A stretch of 64,000 nucleotides of DNA. It comes from Cristatella mucedo (taxonomy: Eukaryota > Bryozoa > Phylactolaemata > Cristatellidae). The position numbers and the translations under genes were made by a program. Under the pieces are notes generated by a model. That model searched no databases and was not told the DNA's origin. It saw only the letters and a program-made list of their open reading frames with translations. The stretch is taken from contig WPIO01000111.1 in assembly GCA_009760855.2 (NCBI GenBank), positions 558,001 to 622,000 on the forward strand. The letters run 5' to 3'. Shown here in pieces: positions 21,262-32,300 of the stretch (its first letter is position 1; every line of letters begins with the position of its first letter).

Positions 21262-21705
21262 CTATTACATGACTTGACCATAATAATAATAACAATGCAC
21301 TTCATAAAGCAACCTCAGAGAACTCAATCTCTTTCTACGTGCTTTACATTTGCTAAAGGAAAGGAAAGCATGATCGAATTTATAGTGGAATCGCACTCAA
21401 TAAAGAACTCGAATAACATGCTTCTTACGCAACGACAATTACTCTCCTACTGCCGACTATGGCACATCTTTTTCAGCGGTCTTGAGCTGCTACTTCTATG
21501 CTACTCTTCTATGCTCTCCTGACTCTGCTATGCTTCCCACTTTCTCTTTGTTGCGTGAGACGAAGTCTGTTGGCTACCGAATGCGTACAGAAAGCAGCTT
21601 AGGCTGTGAGTGTGCTATACAAAACTCTCCTGCGTAACACCCACATAGTCTTTATGACTTTGTGGAGTTACAGACGGAGATACATTACATTACACTACAT
21701 TACAT
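21262..21705. repeat. Family A tail (-) followed by family B C-terminus and tail (+)
   Basis: 21,262-21,370 is a minus-strand family A tail (ATAATAATAATAACAATGCAC). 21,425-21,705 is a plus-strand family B C-terminal and tail segment (CGCAACGACAATTACTCTCC ... CACCCACATAGTCTTTATG then ACATTACA). Family A bases resume at about 21,708 (GGTTAGGGATGACATGCAC), so family B probably inserted into the family A remnant. Confidence 0.7.
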
Positions 21706-22570
21706 GGTTAGGGATGACATGCACATTGTCAGCCTGAAAGTGTGGTTAGCTGCTGCAAGCACAGTATCAGCAGGCATGAGTGCATAAACAACCAATCGCC
21801 GGGACGAACTAGATGCCGTGATGGCTCACAATCGGTCCCCGAGCATGGTGAACATTTGCGAATGGCCAAAACGTTTGAGACATCGCTCGAGCTGCCGAGC
21901 CGGGCGGGATGCGAGTCGGCTGGTTAAGTGACCCCTTCCCCTCCATTCACACCAGGTGGGTTCGGGTGGCGGCAGAGGGCAGAGCTCCGGCCAGCTCACC
22001 ATAGCTGCTCTGCCAATTCTCCTCCCTGAGTTTGTTCTCGCGACCGCAGCTCCTGCCAGTTGGGTTGCTTTCCTCCGCCATGGCAGCAGATCCGTCGACG
22101 GCTAGTGTGCAGGAGAGCTGCACTAATTTTCAGACGTACCGAGGAGCTGAGGAACTGTTGTGGGTAGCATGAAGTGGATGCACGGCCAAGTGGCCTGGTG
22201 GGACTGAGAGTCAGCTTTCGAAACAGGGCTCACGTGTACACCTGATGATGACTAAGCCTACCCTCTGACCCTAGCCGGCAGCTAGGGTGTGCTTAAGGTT
22301 ACCCGGGTCGCCTGAACTATTTATCCCGAGTAAGCAGAACTGGAGGGGAAGTCCCTATGAAGCAGAGCTCGACTGAGGCCAGCCATCCTAGGATAGGGGT
22401 GGTTTCGTCGTGGCCTGAAACTGCTTTAAGCCTGATTTAAACAGTGAGTCTTCCTTCCTACCTCCTTCCTACCTATACGAGTCTTACTTGGGTCTTCCGG
22501 TTTGTCGGAGATTTAGAGGGCAGTACGGCTTCCTAATCGGACCACCGACTCACTGTTCGTGGGATAGTGG
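21705..22570. repeat. Duplicated non-coding sequence (paralogue 54,560-55,460)
   Basis: After a family A remnant (to about 21,820), the sequence is GC-richer and non-coding, colinear with 54,690-55,460 (landmarks GAGCATGGTGAA, CTCGAGCTGCCGAGC, TCCGTCGACGGCTAG, AAGCAGAGCTCGACTGAGGCC). No gene recognised. Confidence 0.6.
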
Positions 22571-24600
22571 CTGGTTCCACGAATTACCTCGATCCACTGC
22601 AATCAGCTCTAATTAGGCTACAGTCGACCAGACGTTGGCATAGTCGAGCTCAAATTTTGGGCGGATGTTGTAGAAGGCGTTCGATTTTAAGACTCTACAA
22701 AATTTATGTCATTGTGGGCTCGAGCACTTGTGCTAGTGAGCTTGAACTCCACAAGCCTGTGCTACAATGCACTGAAATCCACCGAGCAATCCAAATTAGT
22801 TCCCTTCAAGTTAACTACGAATTAGCTGCACAAAGCTATAAAAAGTCGACAATATCAAGCCACACTAAATCTAACATGTAACCAAATATTTTGAGTGATT
22901 CTTCGCACACTTGACAACGAACTCGACTGAAATCAGAATGCAGATGCAAGGTCCTATACCACAATCCACCGCATTCTACCACAACATGAAAGAAATCCTG
23001 CTTGAAAAGCTAGTTGCTTAATCATACGTGACAGTACACCCTGCGACAATTTTACTCACACAATTTGACTTGCATGGGCACGGCCAGTCACATTGCACTG
23101 CAATCGACTGCTGTAGCCCAGTCCAATACCAAAATCCACTTCAATCCACAGCATTCACTGCAAAACTACAATTAATGGATTTAGCGAGCTCCGGATTCTA
23201 TTGCATATTAAAGCTCAATGTGTTTTGTTCCCGTCTACTTACAATAAAAAAATTGTTAGTCTTCACAATCCAGCAACGCTCGGCAATAGCCCGAAGTAGC
23301 CTGGCAAAATACCACAATCCACTCTATTCCACTGGATGTCATCCACAAATCGCTAAAGCGAAGCTCTAATATACACGATATATATGACACGGCTTAGTTC
23401 AAAGTGCATCCACAAAATGTCGCTCCGTTTTGCAAATGCTTTCTCACCAGATGCACCTCAGTCAATTGCAAATTCCTAGTCCCATACCACAATCCCCTGC
23501 AATCAGGTGCAATCCACTGCAGAGCAACTGGAAGGCATATGCTAGATTGTCTAATTATAATTGCACACTAATCTACTCAGTGGTTATTGTGTACCCATCT
23601 ACTAGCTTATTTTACAGCCTCTTTTGTATAGCTATAGACGAGATTTTTACGGCTATCGCTACTGCAAGCAGGGGCGATAAAGAATCACCCACCACAGAAT
23701 TCGATCCCACAACGTCGGATCCGAGGTCGTGAAAAAAATGTGCATTACCTCGTGTGTCATCATGGCTCACTATAATGTCATCGTAACTGCCTCCACCGTT
23801 CTGCAGCAATGCACTGCCGTTGACTGGAATGGCCCGGAGATGTACCCAAATCCCCACAATCAGCAGCAAGGCGGCCAGAACGCCTACACTTTAAGCTCTA
23901 ATAGATATAACACGTTACTCTAATCTTTGTTTTTGTGTACTCACACAAGTTCACTACAATTGCCTCGATCATTCTGAAGCAAAGATCGGCAATCGACTCA
24001 ATGATTTGGGCCAATACCCAAATCTGCTGCAAATGCTCGAAAATCGGTCTCGCAATGCTCCAATTTCAAATGAATGCTGCAAACCACACTGATTTTAAAG
24101 TCAACTGCATCTTTTAACCTAATTCACACATACTATTTCGGGCAGTGATTTGGGATCTACGGCAACGGCTCCTCTGGTAGCTCCAATCCAGTACAAGCCG
24201 TGGCAAATTGACCACGAACAGGGTTCAAGAAGTTCGAATTGTCGTTGCATAACACCTATCTGTGTAGTAAAAGTTAAATCGTGGTATTTTTAAGCTATTT
24301 CACATGTCAACTGTCAACAATGCACGGCAATCTATAGCAATGACAGGGCCAATACCACAATTCCTGTAAATAGAAAAGAAATCGGTTGCACAGAGCTCCA
24401 ATTTATATTTCACCCAACATCTCACTGCTCACACATACTTTTCACCCACTGTTCGTTCAATCTTATGCAAGGTGCGACAATCGACGAGCAATGACCAGGA
24501 AAAATATAGTAATCTATTACGAGTCGTCAAAAATTTCCGGAAAGAGACTGGACCAAGATCACATTTTCCTGTGGAGCACAGTGTGCTCTTTTTAAAGTGA
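22570..24600 (+). repeat. Complex degenerate repeat with CAATCSAC-GCAATG core (copy 1)
   Basis: Many irregularly spaced occurrences of CAATCGACTGCAATG-like and GGGCCAATACCACAATCC-like motifs, interspersed with GAAATCGGT, AGCTCCAATTT and ACTCACA segments, suggesting degenerate units of roughly 160-240 bp. Colinear with 55,460-57,160. No coding sequence. No known family recognised. Confidence 0.65.
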
Positions 24601-24619
24601 AATCACATTCTTTCAATAA

Positions 24620-25519
24620 TAATAATAATAATTCACTTGATAAAGCACCCTCAGAGAACTTAATCTCTTAATAGGTGCTTTACATTTGCTGTAAAGTGAA
24701 ATGCAATTGAGTGGTAAGTAAAGTCATGCTTGAAAAACTAATAAAATGAATAATATGGTTAGGGGTGACATGCACAGGGTCAGCATGCAAATGTGGTTAG
24801 TGGCAGCATGCACAGTGTCAGCACGCATAAGCACATCAAGGACGAATCACAGGGACCCACTAAATGCTGTCATAAGTAGGTGTGTTTTTAGGTTCCTTTT
24901 AAATGTGGTCAGGACAGGGGATGTTCTGACGCAGGTCGGGAGGGAGTTCCAGGCTTTGGGAGCATATGAACTAAATGCACGGTCTCCAAACGATTCAAGG
25001 TTTGTGCGAGGTATTTCTAGACTGTTGGTTTCCGAAAAGCAGATCGTACGATGCTTGGCCTGATGGGGTAGTATATCTGACAGATAGGCTGGAGCAATAG
25101 AATGAAGGGACCTAAAAGTGAGCGACAAAACCTTGAAGTCAATCCGTTGCTTGACTGGTAGCCAGTGCAGGTCGGCGAGAAGTGGAGTAATGTGGCAACT
25201 GCAATGCTCACGACAGACAAGCCTAGCTGCAGAGTTTTGCACAAGCTGCAATCGCCTGATCGCACATGCTGGTAGGCCAGTAAGCAGTGAGTTGCAGAAG
25301 TCGAGACGGAATGTCACGAATGCATGAGCCAACTTGGACGTGGTATCTTTATCTAAACAAGCCCGAATTTTAGCAATGTTATGAAGCTGAAAATAGGCGG
25401 ATTTGACTGTGGAGCTGATATGGTCGTCTAACGAGAGGTCGCTTTGGAATATGATGCCTAGATTTCGAGCTGATTCAACTGGAGATATGCTGGCAGAGCC
25501 AATTTTGAGAGTCAGCCTT
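24620..25519 (-). mobile_element. Family A LINE, 5'-truncated, minus strand
   Basis: (AAT)n tail at 24,616-24,632, a terminal hairpin with arms AAAGCACC (24,642-24,649) and GGTGCTTT (24,674-24,681), 3' UTR, then the C-terminal coding region to a sharp truncation at about 25,519 inside the LTLKIGS codons. A striking palindrome begins 15 bp beyond the truncation. Confidence 0.85.
24847..25518 (-). CDS. Family A LINE ORF C-terminal part, open
   Basis: About 223 open codons from RLTLKIGSASISPVESARN through LDFCNSLLTGLP, LADLHWLPVKQRIDFKV, AYLSDILPHQAKHRT and WNSLPTC to the family end TFKRNLKTHLLMTAFSGSL. This C-terminal region follows the RT domain in L2/CR1-type proteins and has no assigned catalytic motif that I can see. 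All RT catalytic motifs lie upstream of the truncation. No start codon belongs to it; it is a truncated copy. Plus-strand readings across this interval are by-products. Confidence 0.85.
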   Translation of the reverse strand, partial: RLTLKIGSASISPVESARNLGIIFQSDLSLDDHISSTVKSAYFQLHNIAKIRACLDKDTTSKLAHAFVTFRLDFCNSLLTGLPACAIRRLQLVQNSAARLVCREHCSCHITPLLADLHWLPVKQRIDFKVLSLTFRSLHSIAPAYLSDILPHQAKHRTICFSETNSLEIPRTNLESFGDRAFSSYAPKAWNSLPTCVRTSPVLTTFKRNLKTHLLMTAFSGSL

Positions 25520-26278
25520 TCGGCTACAAGCCAGACGGCTACAAGAACGCCATGGGCGTTCTTGTAGCCGTCTGTAATTTACCATCCGCATTTGCCCTGG
25601 CAAATGCCACCTAAACTCGAATCAGCCTCGAGAACGCTTGAAATAAAGGCTTCGACCTCCTAGATTTGGCTTGGACGTTAGTTTAGTAGCCTCATTCGTA
25701 TGGCGACAGAGGAACCTTGAAGGCTATTCACACCCAATTTTTGGTGGGCAATACAGGATCACACAGCACAGGGCTCGAACCCATGACCACGGCCTCGAAG
25801 AGCAAGTACTCTGCCCATGGGCTAAAACCAGGATCGCGTTAATGTTGTTCAGATTAAAAAGTTTTCATGGCATGTTTAATGCATAGACCTAGCAAGTTAT
25901 CGGGAAATGCTTCTAGGCTACCTTTTCTCTTGACGACCGGCATTTGGGCAAGTGTTCATGCTAGTAAGAGCTGCTAGCCTTTTGCTAAGGCTCGCAGCTT
26001 AACAGCTTTTTTTGCCATTAGCTAAGCAATAGCACAGTTACCAGTACTGTGTTTGTAACCAAATGACGGTAGTATAGAAGCTGCTCCCGAAAAGGAAACG
26101 TCATGAGTCGATAAGGCAATCCACCTCAACGGTACACACATCGGATTAAAATCATGTCGAGAACATGTTCTCGAATTAAAATTCAGATCGTCCTCTGAAT
26201 TAGCTTTGCTGCTGTGGGAAAGCATCTGCTCATGCAGAGGTTGGAAGCTTGCTGCAAAGCCGAGCTGCTACATCTAAT
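25520..26278. other. Unassigned sequence with hairpin and tRNA-like motif
   Basis: Non-coding. Holds the perfect hairpin 25,534-25,572 and, on the minus strand, a pol III B-box-like GGTTCGAGCCC (complement of 25,771-25,781) within a tRNA-like context extending to about 25,832. No clean cloverleaf could be folded by eye, so no tRNA gene is called. Otherwise nothing recognised. Confidence 0.5.
25534..25572. repeat. Perfect 18-bp hairpin
   Basis: Arms GACGGCTACAAGAACGCC (25,534-25,551) and GGCGTTCTTGTAGCCGTC (25,555-25,572) with an ATG loop. A partial direct copy CGGCTACAAG lies at 25,521-25,530. Confidence 0.95.
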
Positions 26279-26775
26279 CTTATCTAAACATGCCTGCTGC
26301 ACAGGCTTGTTTAGATAAGGATACCACGTCCAAGTTGGTCCATGCATTCGTGACATCCCGTCTCGACTTCTGCAACTCACTGCTTACTGGCCTACCAGCA
26401 TGTGCGATCAGGCGATTGCAGCTTGTGCAAAACTCCGCAGCTAGGCTTGTCTGTCGTGAGCATCACAGTTGCCACTTCACACCACTTCTCGCTGACCTGC
26501 ACTGGCTACTATTCAAGCAAAGGATTGACTTCAAGATTTTGAAGCTCACTCTTAGGTCACTTCATTCTTTGGCTCCAGCCTATCTCTCAGAAATACTCCC
26601 CTCACCAGGTCAAGCATCGTGCCACCAGCTTTTCGGAATCCGACACTCTACAAATACCTCATACAGACCTCAAATCCTCTGGCGGCCGTGCATTTAGTTC
26701 GGATGTTTCCAAAGCCTGGAACTCGCTCCTGACCTGCGTCAGAACATCCCTGACCTGAACACATTTAAAAAGAAC
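26279..26775 (+). pseudogene. Family A LINE internal fragment with fold-back 5' end
   Basis: Plus-strand codons from ACLDKDTTSKLVHAFVTSRL to AYLSEILP, with a frame break near 26,610 and loss of the sequence after TTTAAAAAGAACT. The 5' edge is an 18-bp inverted repeat (26,279-26,296 versus 26,302-26,319, one mismatch, 5-nt loop), where a short opposite-strand piece of the same LINE sequence abuts the fragment. Confidence 0.8.
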
Positions 26776-26779
26776 TACA

Positions 26780-27970
26780 GAAAAGAAAATAATTTATTAA
26801 TTGTTCTCTAGCGGCCTCACGGGTTTGCAAAGGGTTTATACTACCTATCCAGGATGTGCTTTACAAGTTCAATATACAAGCTACATAAAATATTCAACTT
26901 TTCACACATAAATAGCAAGGCGAAATGCAAATGTTGATTTTACTTGGAATTTACTTCGATCATCCGGTTAGCTGATTTAGCGTTCCTACTTGTCCGAATT
27001 CCTAACGTAATATTTGTATCAAGGCAATCTTGTCTAACCTTGTTGATTTTAAGTATTGACATTAATCTAAACTTAAGTGTAATACCTTGTTAAAGCCTGT
27101 AAGCCCATGCTCAACAAGTACTGCTGCATTGCGAGCAGCCTGGTCTACACTTCATGGTTAATGAAGTGAGCTTATGGCAGGAAAGGTCACCTTCATCAGG
27201 CTTGGAATTCCCACATTCGGCTTGCTTAGAAGTGTCTTCAGAAGCATTCTCCGAGTGAATGCAAACAATTTCATTTAGACTGCTGCAGTCCTCGTCAACA
27301 GTAGAGGAGATTCCTGAAAGTAGTAAACAATCTGAACTTACAGGTAGGAACGAGAAGATGTACTACAGTTAAGTGCCTACTGCTTGCAACTCCCATTCGG
27401 CACTTAAAGCATCAATTACCGAAACCATCGCTGTCGCATCTTAAGATAAGTTACCTGTTTAGCAATTAATTAAACTTCAGTGTCCCATTCACAGAATGTA
27501 GTAGAGGCTTTTGGGCCCTTTTTTACCGAACTGACCCTCACGGCTCATTGCCAAGAGAGCTCCTCGGGTGTCATATATTAAAATGACATGATTAAAGTAC
27601 ATGGGCATTATTGTCATACCTACGATAGCTGGCAATCATGACATGCGAACCAGAAATGTGAGAAGGTATTAGACAAAAACTTTCTTTTCATGAATACAAT
27701 GACATATCAACCAGACCTATAAAGTCAGGCTAAGAATCCTAAAGCCTGCTCTTTAGACTCATAGCCGGCCATGGACCAACCCTGGTTATTTTGGAAAAGC
27801 TGTATTTTAAAATTAATTTCGACGAATCAATCAGCATGCTATCGCCTGAAACAAAGGTTTTGCTGAACTGGATTTTAAAAGAAGCGACAACTACACTTGC
27901 TAAAAAAGTATTTTCTATGCTTAGCAGAATCGGCAGATTTGGTGCTTACATCTCCTATAATTAATACTTA
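26780..27970. other. No recognised feature
   Basis: About 1.2 kb of apparently ordinary AT-rich DNA with no long ORF, repeat family or RNA gene that I can identify. Confidence 0.4.
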
Positions 27971-29385
27971 GGAATGCAGACATGGGTAGAGTGTCTCTTC
28001 TTGTTTTGCTCGATCTTTCGGCAGCTTTTGATACCATCGATCACAAAGTACTTCTAGAGTGCCTCTCATTTCGCCTGGGCATCACTGGCACTGCTCTGCA
28101 GTGGTTCAGGTCCTATCTCAGTGGGAGACTCCAGAGTATTGACGTGAATGGACAAAGATCATCTGAAGTACCTCTAAAATATAGAGTACCTCAGGGCTCT
28201 GTGCTAGGTCCGGTCCTTTTCACCGTTTATACTCTCCCTCTCGCTGATGTGATTGCCAAGCACAATCTAGGCTTTCACTTCTATGCGGATGACACTCAGT
28301 TGTACCTTTGCTTTGATCCCTCCCAGCCTTCGAGCACCTCAAATTCTCTCAACTCACTTGCTGCATGCATTGATGACATCCGATCATGGATGGCAGCAAA
28401 TTTTCTAAAACTAAACGATGATAAAACTAACTTACTAGTTATGGGCAAACCTAGTGTTATTCAGAAATTGGAAAGGCTGACTTTCAAAATTGGCTCTGCC
28501 AGCATATCTCCAGTTGAATCAGCTCGAAATCTAGGTGTCATATTCCAAGCGACCTCTCGTTAGACGACCACATCAGCTCCACAGTCAAATCTGCCTATTT
28601 TCAGCTTCATAACATTGCTAAAATTAGGGCTTGTTTAGATAAGGATACCACGTCCAAGTTGGTCCATGCATTCGTGACATCTCGTCTCGACTTCTGCAAC
28701 TCACTGCTTACTGGCCTACCAGCATGTGCGATCAGGCGATTGCAGCTGGTGCAAAACTCTGCAGCTAGGCTTGTCTGTCGTGAGCGTCGCAGTTGCCACA
28801 TTACTCCACTTCTCGCCGACCTGCACTGGCTACCAGTCAAGCAACGGATTGACTTCAAGGTTTTGTCGCTCACTTTTAGGTCTCTTCATTCTATGGCTCC
28901 AGCCTATCTTTCAGATATACTACCATATCAGGCAAAGCATCGTACCACTCGCTTTTCGGAATCCAACAGTCTCGAAATACCTCGTACAAACCTTAAATCC
29001 TTTGGAGACCGTGCATTTAGCTCGTATGCTCCCACAGCCTGGAACTCCCTCCCGACCTGCATCAGAACATCCCCTGACCTGACCACATTTAAAAGAAACT
29101 TAAAAACACACCTATTTAGGACAGCATTTAGTGGGTCCTTGTGATTCGTCCTCGATGTGCTTATGCGTGCTGACACTGTGCATGCTGCCACTAACCACAT
29201 TTGCATGCTGACCCAGTGCATGTAACCCCTAACCATGTTATTCATTTTGTTTGTTTTTCAAGCATGATTTTACTTACTATTCTGTTGTGCATAACTTTGC
29301 AGCAAATGTAAAGCGCCTAGAAAGAGATTAAGTTCTCTGAGGGCGCTTTATCAAGTGCAATATTATTTTTATAATTGGTTGGGCA
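27970..29385 (+). mobile_element. Family A LINE, best-preserved RT copy in the window
   Basis: Begins in RT codons (RNADMGRV, cf. RNAVMGRV in the 1-kb copy) and extends through palm, C-terminal region and 3' UTR to a perfect terminal hairpin (AAAGCGCC 29,310-29,317; GGCGCTTT 29,342-29,349) and an ATTATT tail. 5'-truncated before NYRPVSL. Confidence 0.9.
27973..29144 (+). pseudogene. Family A reverse transcriptase with single-base frameshift
   Basis: The first frame (27,973-28,563) encodes LLVLLDLSAAFDTIDHKVLL, an altered RVPQGSVLGP (usual GVPQGS; Gly to Arg), catalytic FYADDTQLYL and KLNDDKTNLL. Relative to the 17-kb copy, one A is missing in the CCAAAG run at 28,545-28,549, which ends the frame at TAG. 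The C-terminal part continues in the next frame (28,566-29,144), ending FKRNLKTHLFRTAFSGSL. Apart from this one indel the coding region is intact, so the copy is recent or the indel could be a sequencing or assembly error. No start codon and no endonuclease. Confidence 0.9.
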
Positions 29386-29618
29386 ACTACTACCCGATCG
29401 AAAAGTCAACCGTATTTTATCTGCTGCTTGCTCAAGAAGGTTGTTATCTTGCTAATAATGCAATAAAAGTGTCTCATTATAGTTCATATAATTGGTGGTA
29501 TGACAAATTATAACTAAACCTCATAAACTCTAAATATTGACTCTGCAGGCATATCTCTCTGAGAATTTGCACAAGATCCGGGTGGTCTGTTCCAAAGTAA
29601 CCTTGCACTAGATGAGCC

Positions 29619-30150
29619 TTGGAATCTGAGGTATTTCAGAGCTTTGTGCTTGGTCGAATTCCTTTCACGGTTTTTGCTCTCCCTCTTGACATTGTCATCG
29701 CCGAACTTAATCTAAGCTGTCACATTTATGCGGATGACACTCAGTTGTACCTTTGCCCTGATCCCTCTCAGCCCCGTAGAACGTGGAAATCTGTCAACTT
29801 TCTTGCTGCATGTATTGACGACATGCCCGTACGGATGGCAGGAAATTTCGTTAAGTTGAAAGAGGATACAACCGACTGACTAGTTATTGGCCAGCCAAGT
29901 GTAATTCAGAAAATGAAAGGCAAGCTCTCGAAATCGGCTCTGCCAGCACATCTCCTCTTAAATCTGAATAACATCAAGGTTTCATGTTCAAAAGTGACAT
30001 CTCGCATTCTGACCCTGTGCATCCCACATCAAACGATGTTGTTCGTGTTGTTTATCATGCACGATAAAACTTACAATTTGATCGTTCTTTCTTTTCAGCA
30101 ATTATAAAGCGCTTATAAAGAGACAGTCCCCTGAGGGTGCTTCATCGAAT
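29619..30150 (+). pseudogene. Internally deleted family A-like LINE fragment (paralogue of 1,320-1,735)
   Basis: Contains an RT catalytic box in IYADDTQLYLCPDPSQP, then KLKEDTT, then jumps to the 3' UTR at GCATTCTGACC (about 30,006) and ends in a family A tail. The flanking bases TTCTTGGTTCAATGATTAAGTA also match 1,727-1,748, so the unit was duplicated with its surroundings. Confidence 0.75.
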
Positions 30151-30209
30151 TTATTATTGTTATCATCATTCTTGGTTCAATGATTAAGTATACTGAGATT
30201 TAGTTATGT

Positions 30210-30990
30210 GAGATTTCCAAATTAAGTATCGTGTGGACGTTGATATCACAGTCAAATTTTTGCCCGGATTTGCATTCGTGATACCCTCTCTTGAATCTTG
30301 CAACTTACCAAGTGCAGGTCTTCCAGCCTTTGCAATCATGTGCCAGCAGCTAGCATTGCCTCGTTAGAGTCGCAGGTGCGACACTATCTAACTCTGAATC
30401 TCACCACTTCTAGCTTGCCTGCACTTTCTCCCAGACAATCGATGCATTGACTTAAGGGCTCCATTACCCACTTGTAGGTCGGTTCATCCTTTGGCTCCAG
30501 CCTACTTATCAGATCTACTCCCCACCAGGCTAAGGTCGTACAAACCATTTTCTGAATCTAATCGTATAGCAGCACCAGGTGAATTCCTCACATCCCGTGG
30601 AAACCGTGGCTTTATTTCATTCGCCCCTAAACCGTGGAACTCGCTTCCGAGTAGCTTCACGATATCTCAGCATTTAAAGAAAAAAGACCGCATTTAAAGA
30701 CCTCATTTAAAGAAAGCTACAAAAGCGACTATTTATCAGAGCATGTATGGGGTTCCTGCGACTCTTCCTTGATGTGCTTATGGGTTCCGACACTACATGC
30801 TGCCACTTACCATATTTGCATTCTGACCCTATACATTTCACCCCTAACTATATTATTTTTGTTGTTGACCGAGACTGCTACCACTCACCATTCGATCGAG
30901 TTTCCGTGCAGAAACTGTAAAGCGCCAAAAAAGAGAGGAAGTTCTCCGTGGGCGCTCTATATAGAATTGTATAATTATTATTATTAAAAA
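30210..30990 (+). pseudogene. Decayed family A-like C-terminus and tail (paralogue of 1,755-2,520)
   Basis: Codons for MAPAYLSDLLPTRLRS, FSESNRIAAPGEF and PKPWNSLPSS can be read, followed by a tail with AAAGCGCCAAAAAAGAG and (ATT)n. Several frame breaks. Confidence 0.75.
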
Positions 30991-30999
30991 TGTTAAATA

Positions 31000-32300
31000 T
31001 ATTGGTAATAACTTCTCCGTTTGTCTGTAATAATTTTCCTGATATAGTTGTCACATTCGTTAAATTAGCAATAAAATAATAACATCATTGGACTTTTTGA
31101 GTATAAACAGGTTGCCTCAATGGATCTATATGTATCCTTATCTCTAAAATACAATAATTTGAGTGCACTCCCACCATGCACACCTGACAAGAGACAATGA
31201 TCTAGTACCTTTCCATCTTCTTTATATCCCTTACATATTCGACACTCCTCAGACTTGTCAAGTGATTTAAATTCTTTTTGGCTCGTATTTGACCTGTAAA
31301 ATACGTCGTCCAACAATAGAGGAATCTTCAGGTTTTCATTCTACTAAGAAAAGAGTACTTCAGAGCTGTAATATATCTAATGTATACATATATATATATA
31401 AACATATATATATATATATATATATAAACATATATATATATATATATATATAATAGTAGCATAATTATCTCAAGTGGTATATCCATGAGAATCTACGTTA
31501 GAATAATGAATAATACTGAGAGTCATGTCCCTGAATTTGGTGTATGTTCTTAAATTAACCTTTAAGGCATCGTCATCCTTGTCATTGTTAAAATCAACAA
31601 GAAAACATTCGAATTCATTACAAGCAACTAAGAGTGACATCATAATCTGCTAATATTGTCTAAGACCAGTGTAGCTTGGTATTTCCACAATATTCAATGC
31701 TTCTTTATTTAGGCTATTGCAAAATATTCCTCAGAACAAATAACATAAGCTCTTTCAGCACTTTATTGGTAGCAAACTTGGATAAATATCGCTTAAAAAA
31801 TACCCGTGTGCTGTCGTCAAGGTTTCCTTTGCTGAGTGAGTTAATTGTTCAAATTTCACCAAAGTGTGATAAGCCATTATACTCAAAAAACCATCGCTCG
31901 ACATATTTTTATGCTCATTGGCAGTGGTTAAGGGAGAGAGGTTATTGCCAAATTCATCGATGTCTATACTTATTCTCAATATCTATGAAAGCAGTAAAAT
32001 CTTACTAACAAAAGGAGATATCACTTCCTAAACGAGTCAATTTCAATCTGGGGCAAGTTCTGCCCATAATCTTTTATGATCTCAAATCTTTCCTAAATAG
32101 TTATCCCTTCAGTTTAAAGCTTAAAGTACACACCATAACCCACATTGTTTACTGTCACAATTCTTTATATTTAGAAGACCCCTTTGTTCTTAAGTTGATT
32201 AGGGAATTCACATGAAGTTCCTGTCATGTGAAGAGTATTTAGTGAAATTATTGCACAACACAAATACGTTATTAATTACAGACCTTAAATATCTCACTAG
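31000..32300. other. Non-coding duplicated sequence (paralogue of 3,590-4,800)
   Basis: No coding sequence recognised. Lacks the family A insertion present at 2,595-3,590 in the other copy. Contains (TA)n at 31,381-31,452. Confidence 0.6.
31381..31452. repeat. (TA)n microsatellite
   Basis: Alternating TA interrupted twice by AAACA. Corresponds in position to the (AC)n at 3,899 in the paralogous block. Confidence 0.95.

Noticed and set aside
22570-24600. CRISPR-like or satellite array with fixed repeats
   Set aside because: Spacing is irregular and motifs are degenerate; no identical repeats with unique spacers, and the context is eukaryotic.
25771-25832. Possible tRNA gene (minus strand, GGTTCGAGCCC box)
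   Set aside because: A B-box-like motif is present, but I could not form a consistent acceptor or anticodon stem; more likely a tRNA-derived repeat or chance. Similar weak motifs at 10,723 and 45,118 lie in duplicated blocks.
28607-29245. Opposite-strand and alternative-frame ORFs over LINE C-termini (also at 2,737, 17,981, 24,746, 25,118, 35,899)
   Set aside because: They recur wherever the LINE is present and follow its coding frame as shadows.
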